DNA of 64,000 nt, taken from contig CALMQS010000028.1 in assembly GCA_937871285.1 (NCBI GenBank), forward strand, positions 21,840 to 85,839, given 5' to 3'. Positions 63,130 to 64,000 of the stretch are shown here, in pieces; the stretch's first letter is position 1; every line of letters starts with the position of its first letter. The notes below the pieces were generated by a model that saw only the letters and a program-made list of their open reading frames with translations, did no database searches and was not told the origin of the DNA. A program made the position numbers and the translations under genes. Source of the stretch: an uncultured Sphingobacteriales bacterium. GTDB lineage: Bacteria > Bacteroidota > Bacteroidia > Chitinophagales > Chitinophagaceae.

Positions 63130-64000
63130 TACTTATATTTATACATTCTTAAATAGTTAGGCCGTACGCCCTCTACATTTACTTCTTGCAATTGAGAAAA
63201 ATTCCAATTGGGCTTTTTACCTGCCGGCACCATACTTCTCGGACTATAATACAATAATGAATTATTAGTAATATCTGAACTAAGACCCGCATGAACTTTA
63301 TATGTTATACTAAGCACATTTAACCAGGCTTGTCTATCCGTATTTGTTTTTATACCGCTATAAGGATTATCATAAACTGATCTATTATTATCTCCTGGTA
63401 ATAGAGAAGAAAACTGATACTTTTGAGTAATTACACCTGTATAAGTATCAGGGAATTTATCACTATCGGTCCTATTCTTAATTATATTAGCTACGCTTTC
63501 TATTTCAGGAGATTTTCCATTTCGAATCTCTGCAAACATAACTCTTGAAAAAACCCCGAGATCACTATTCCAATCCAATTTAGGATTGTTATCAATAAGA
63601 GAAAAATATTCCTTAGTAATTGCCTTATCCCATTTAGGGAGGTTAGCAATAAAATTAACTCGTATAAAATCATCATTGTTAAGAAAAACAACCTGATCAA
63701 TGCCGTCCTTAACATGCTTAACAGCTCCAGTTTGAGTATTTACAAAATCAGTATTTGTCTTTCCGCCATCTGGGTCAGTAAGACCAACCGGATCATTTCC
63801 CATGCTCACATAAGGAGAGTGGAACTGACCTTTTGGATCCACGCTGAGCCATCTTGCGATCTTGGAGTCATACATCCTCAGCTCGAACGCGTTCCAGTCT
63901 GTTTCGGGGTCTTTTTCCGCATACTGCCCCTGGTAGCCGTAGCGATAATCATTGGTGCCCGTGGTTTGCGGGGTGATCACCATACCGTAAGGATAATAAT
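63129..64000 (-). CDS. RHS protein end with a SleB-type cell-wall hydrolase tip (partial, 5' end off the right edge)
   Basis: The frame is open to the edge; the start is outside. At the edge it reads YYPYGMVITPQTT, then YRYGYQGQYAEKDPET, FELRMYDSKIARWLSVDPKG and YVSMGNDPVGLTDPDG, the RHS-associated core end. After about 45 residues comes LGVFSRVMFAEIRNGKSPEI, ESVANIIKNRTDSDKFPDTY and TGVITQKYQFSSLL, the pattern of SleB/Hydrolase_2 cell-wall hydrolases with the catalytic Glu in FAE. So the tip is probably a peptidoglycan-cleaving toxin released from an RHS shell. An exported small protein gene follows with a one-base overlap. Confidence 0.85.
   Translation of the reverse strand, partial: YYPYGMVITPQTTGTNDYRYGYQGQYAEKDPETDWNAFELRMYDSKIARWLSVDPKGQFHSPYVSMGNDPVGLTDPDGGKTNTDFVNTQTGAVKHVKDGIDQVVFLNNDDFIRVNFIANLPKWDKAITKEYFSLIDNNPKLDWNSDLGVFSRVMFAEIRNGKSPEIESVANIIKNRTDSDKFPDTYTGVITQKYQFSSLLPGDNNRSVYDNPYSGIKTNTDRQAWLNVLSITYKVHAGLSSDITNNSLLYYSPRSMVPAGKKPNWNFSQLQEVNVEGVRPNYLRMYKYK

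Overview
The window looks like a chromosome segment of a Bacteroidota bacterium, most likely of the Chitinophagaceae type (lineage is an inference). Supporting signs are a SusC/SusD pair behind an ECF sigma factor and FecR-type anti-sigma factor, a type IX secretion (T9SS) C-terminal sorting domain, RHS proteins of the DUF6443/DUF5977 kind, a MauE-like membrane protein with a DUF6520-like peptide, and a CTnDOT-like excision module. No rRNA, tRNA or CRISPR array was seen.

Layout. 1-10445 (minus strand): part of an integrative conjugative element, with a giant methylase/helicase running off the left edge, DUF1896, an ORF6N protein, topoisomerase III, a DUF4099/DUF3945 protein, a small HTH protein and an RteC-like regulator. 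The order recalls the rteC / xis2d-orf3-exc excision module of CTnDOT; no integrase is in view. 10446-13215: a decayed XRE regulator, an orphan metalloprotease-like toxin end with a candidate immunity lipoprotein, and a REP-associated tyrosine transposase. 13216-26772 (minus): a seven-gene RHS operon in the order coiled-coil/barrel protein, two tail-fibre-like proteins, a DUF5977 RHS-like protein, a glutathione-peroxidase-like protein, a 1616-residue RHS core protein and a lipoprotein. 26773-29318: mostly non-coding, with clustered palindromes, a small hypothetical gene, an XRE regulator and a 108-bp nested inverted repeat. 29319-37315 (plus): ECF sigma, FecR, SusC, SusD and a TlpA-like protein, a surface-signalling and uptake locus. 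37435-39271 (minus): DUF6520-like peptide, MauE-like protein, AraC regulator. 40147-46275 (minus): fructose-1,6-bisphosphatase and a giant T9SS-exported protein. 46837-52161 (plus): a mutagenesis/DNA-damage cassette (DnaE-type polymerase, DinB polymerase, membrane protein, SRAP). 52158-53869 (minus): two small genes, a lipoprotein and an OmpH/Skp-like protein. 54155-61159 (plus): an eight-gene type II secretion/type IV pilus-like operon (pilin, short prepilin peptidase, ATPase, secretin, GspL-, GspM-, lipoprotein and GspC-like genes) with no GspF/PilC platform gene. 61264-64000 (minus): a frameshifted tail-fibre-like gene, a REP-like intergenic stretch, a candidate immunity gene and the end of another RHS protein carrying a SleB-type cell-wall hydrolase tip.

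Two systems deserve most attention. The first is the RHS/toxin set: three different C-terminal tips, each followed at once by a gene for an exported or lipid-anchored protein, which fits polymorphic toxins acting in the periplasm. The second is the stripped-down secretion operon, which has assembly, ATPase, secretin and inner-membrane alignment parts but lacks the platform protein and minor pseudopilins and carries an extra unrecognised lipoprotein.
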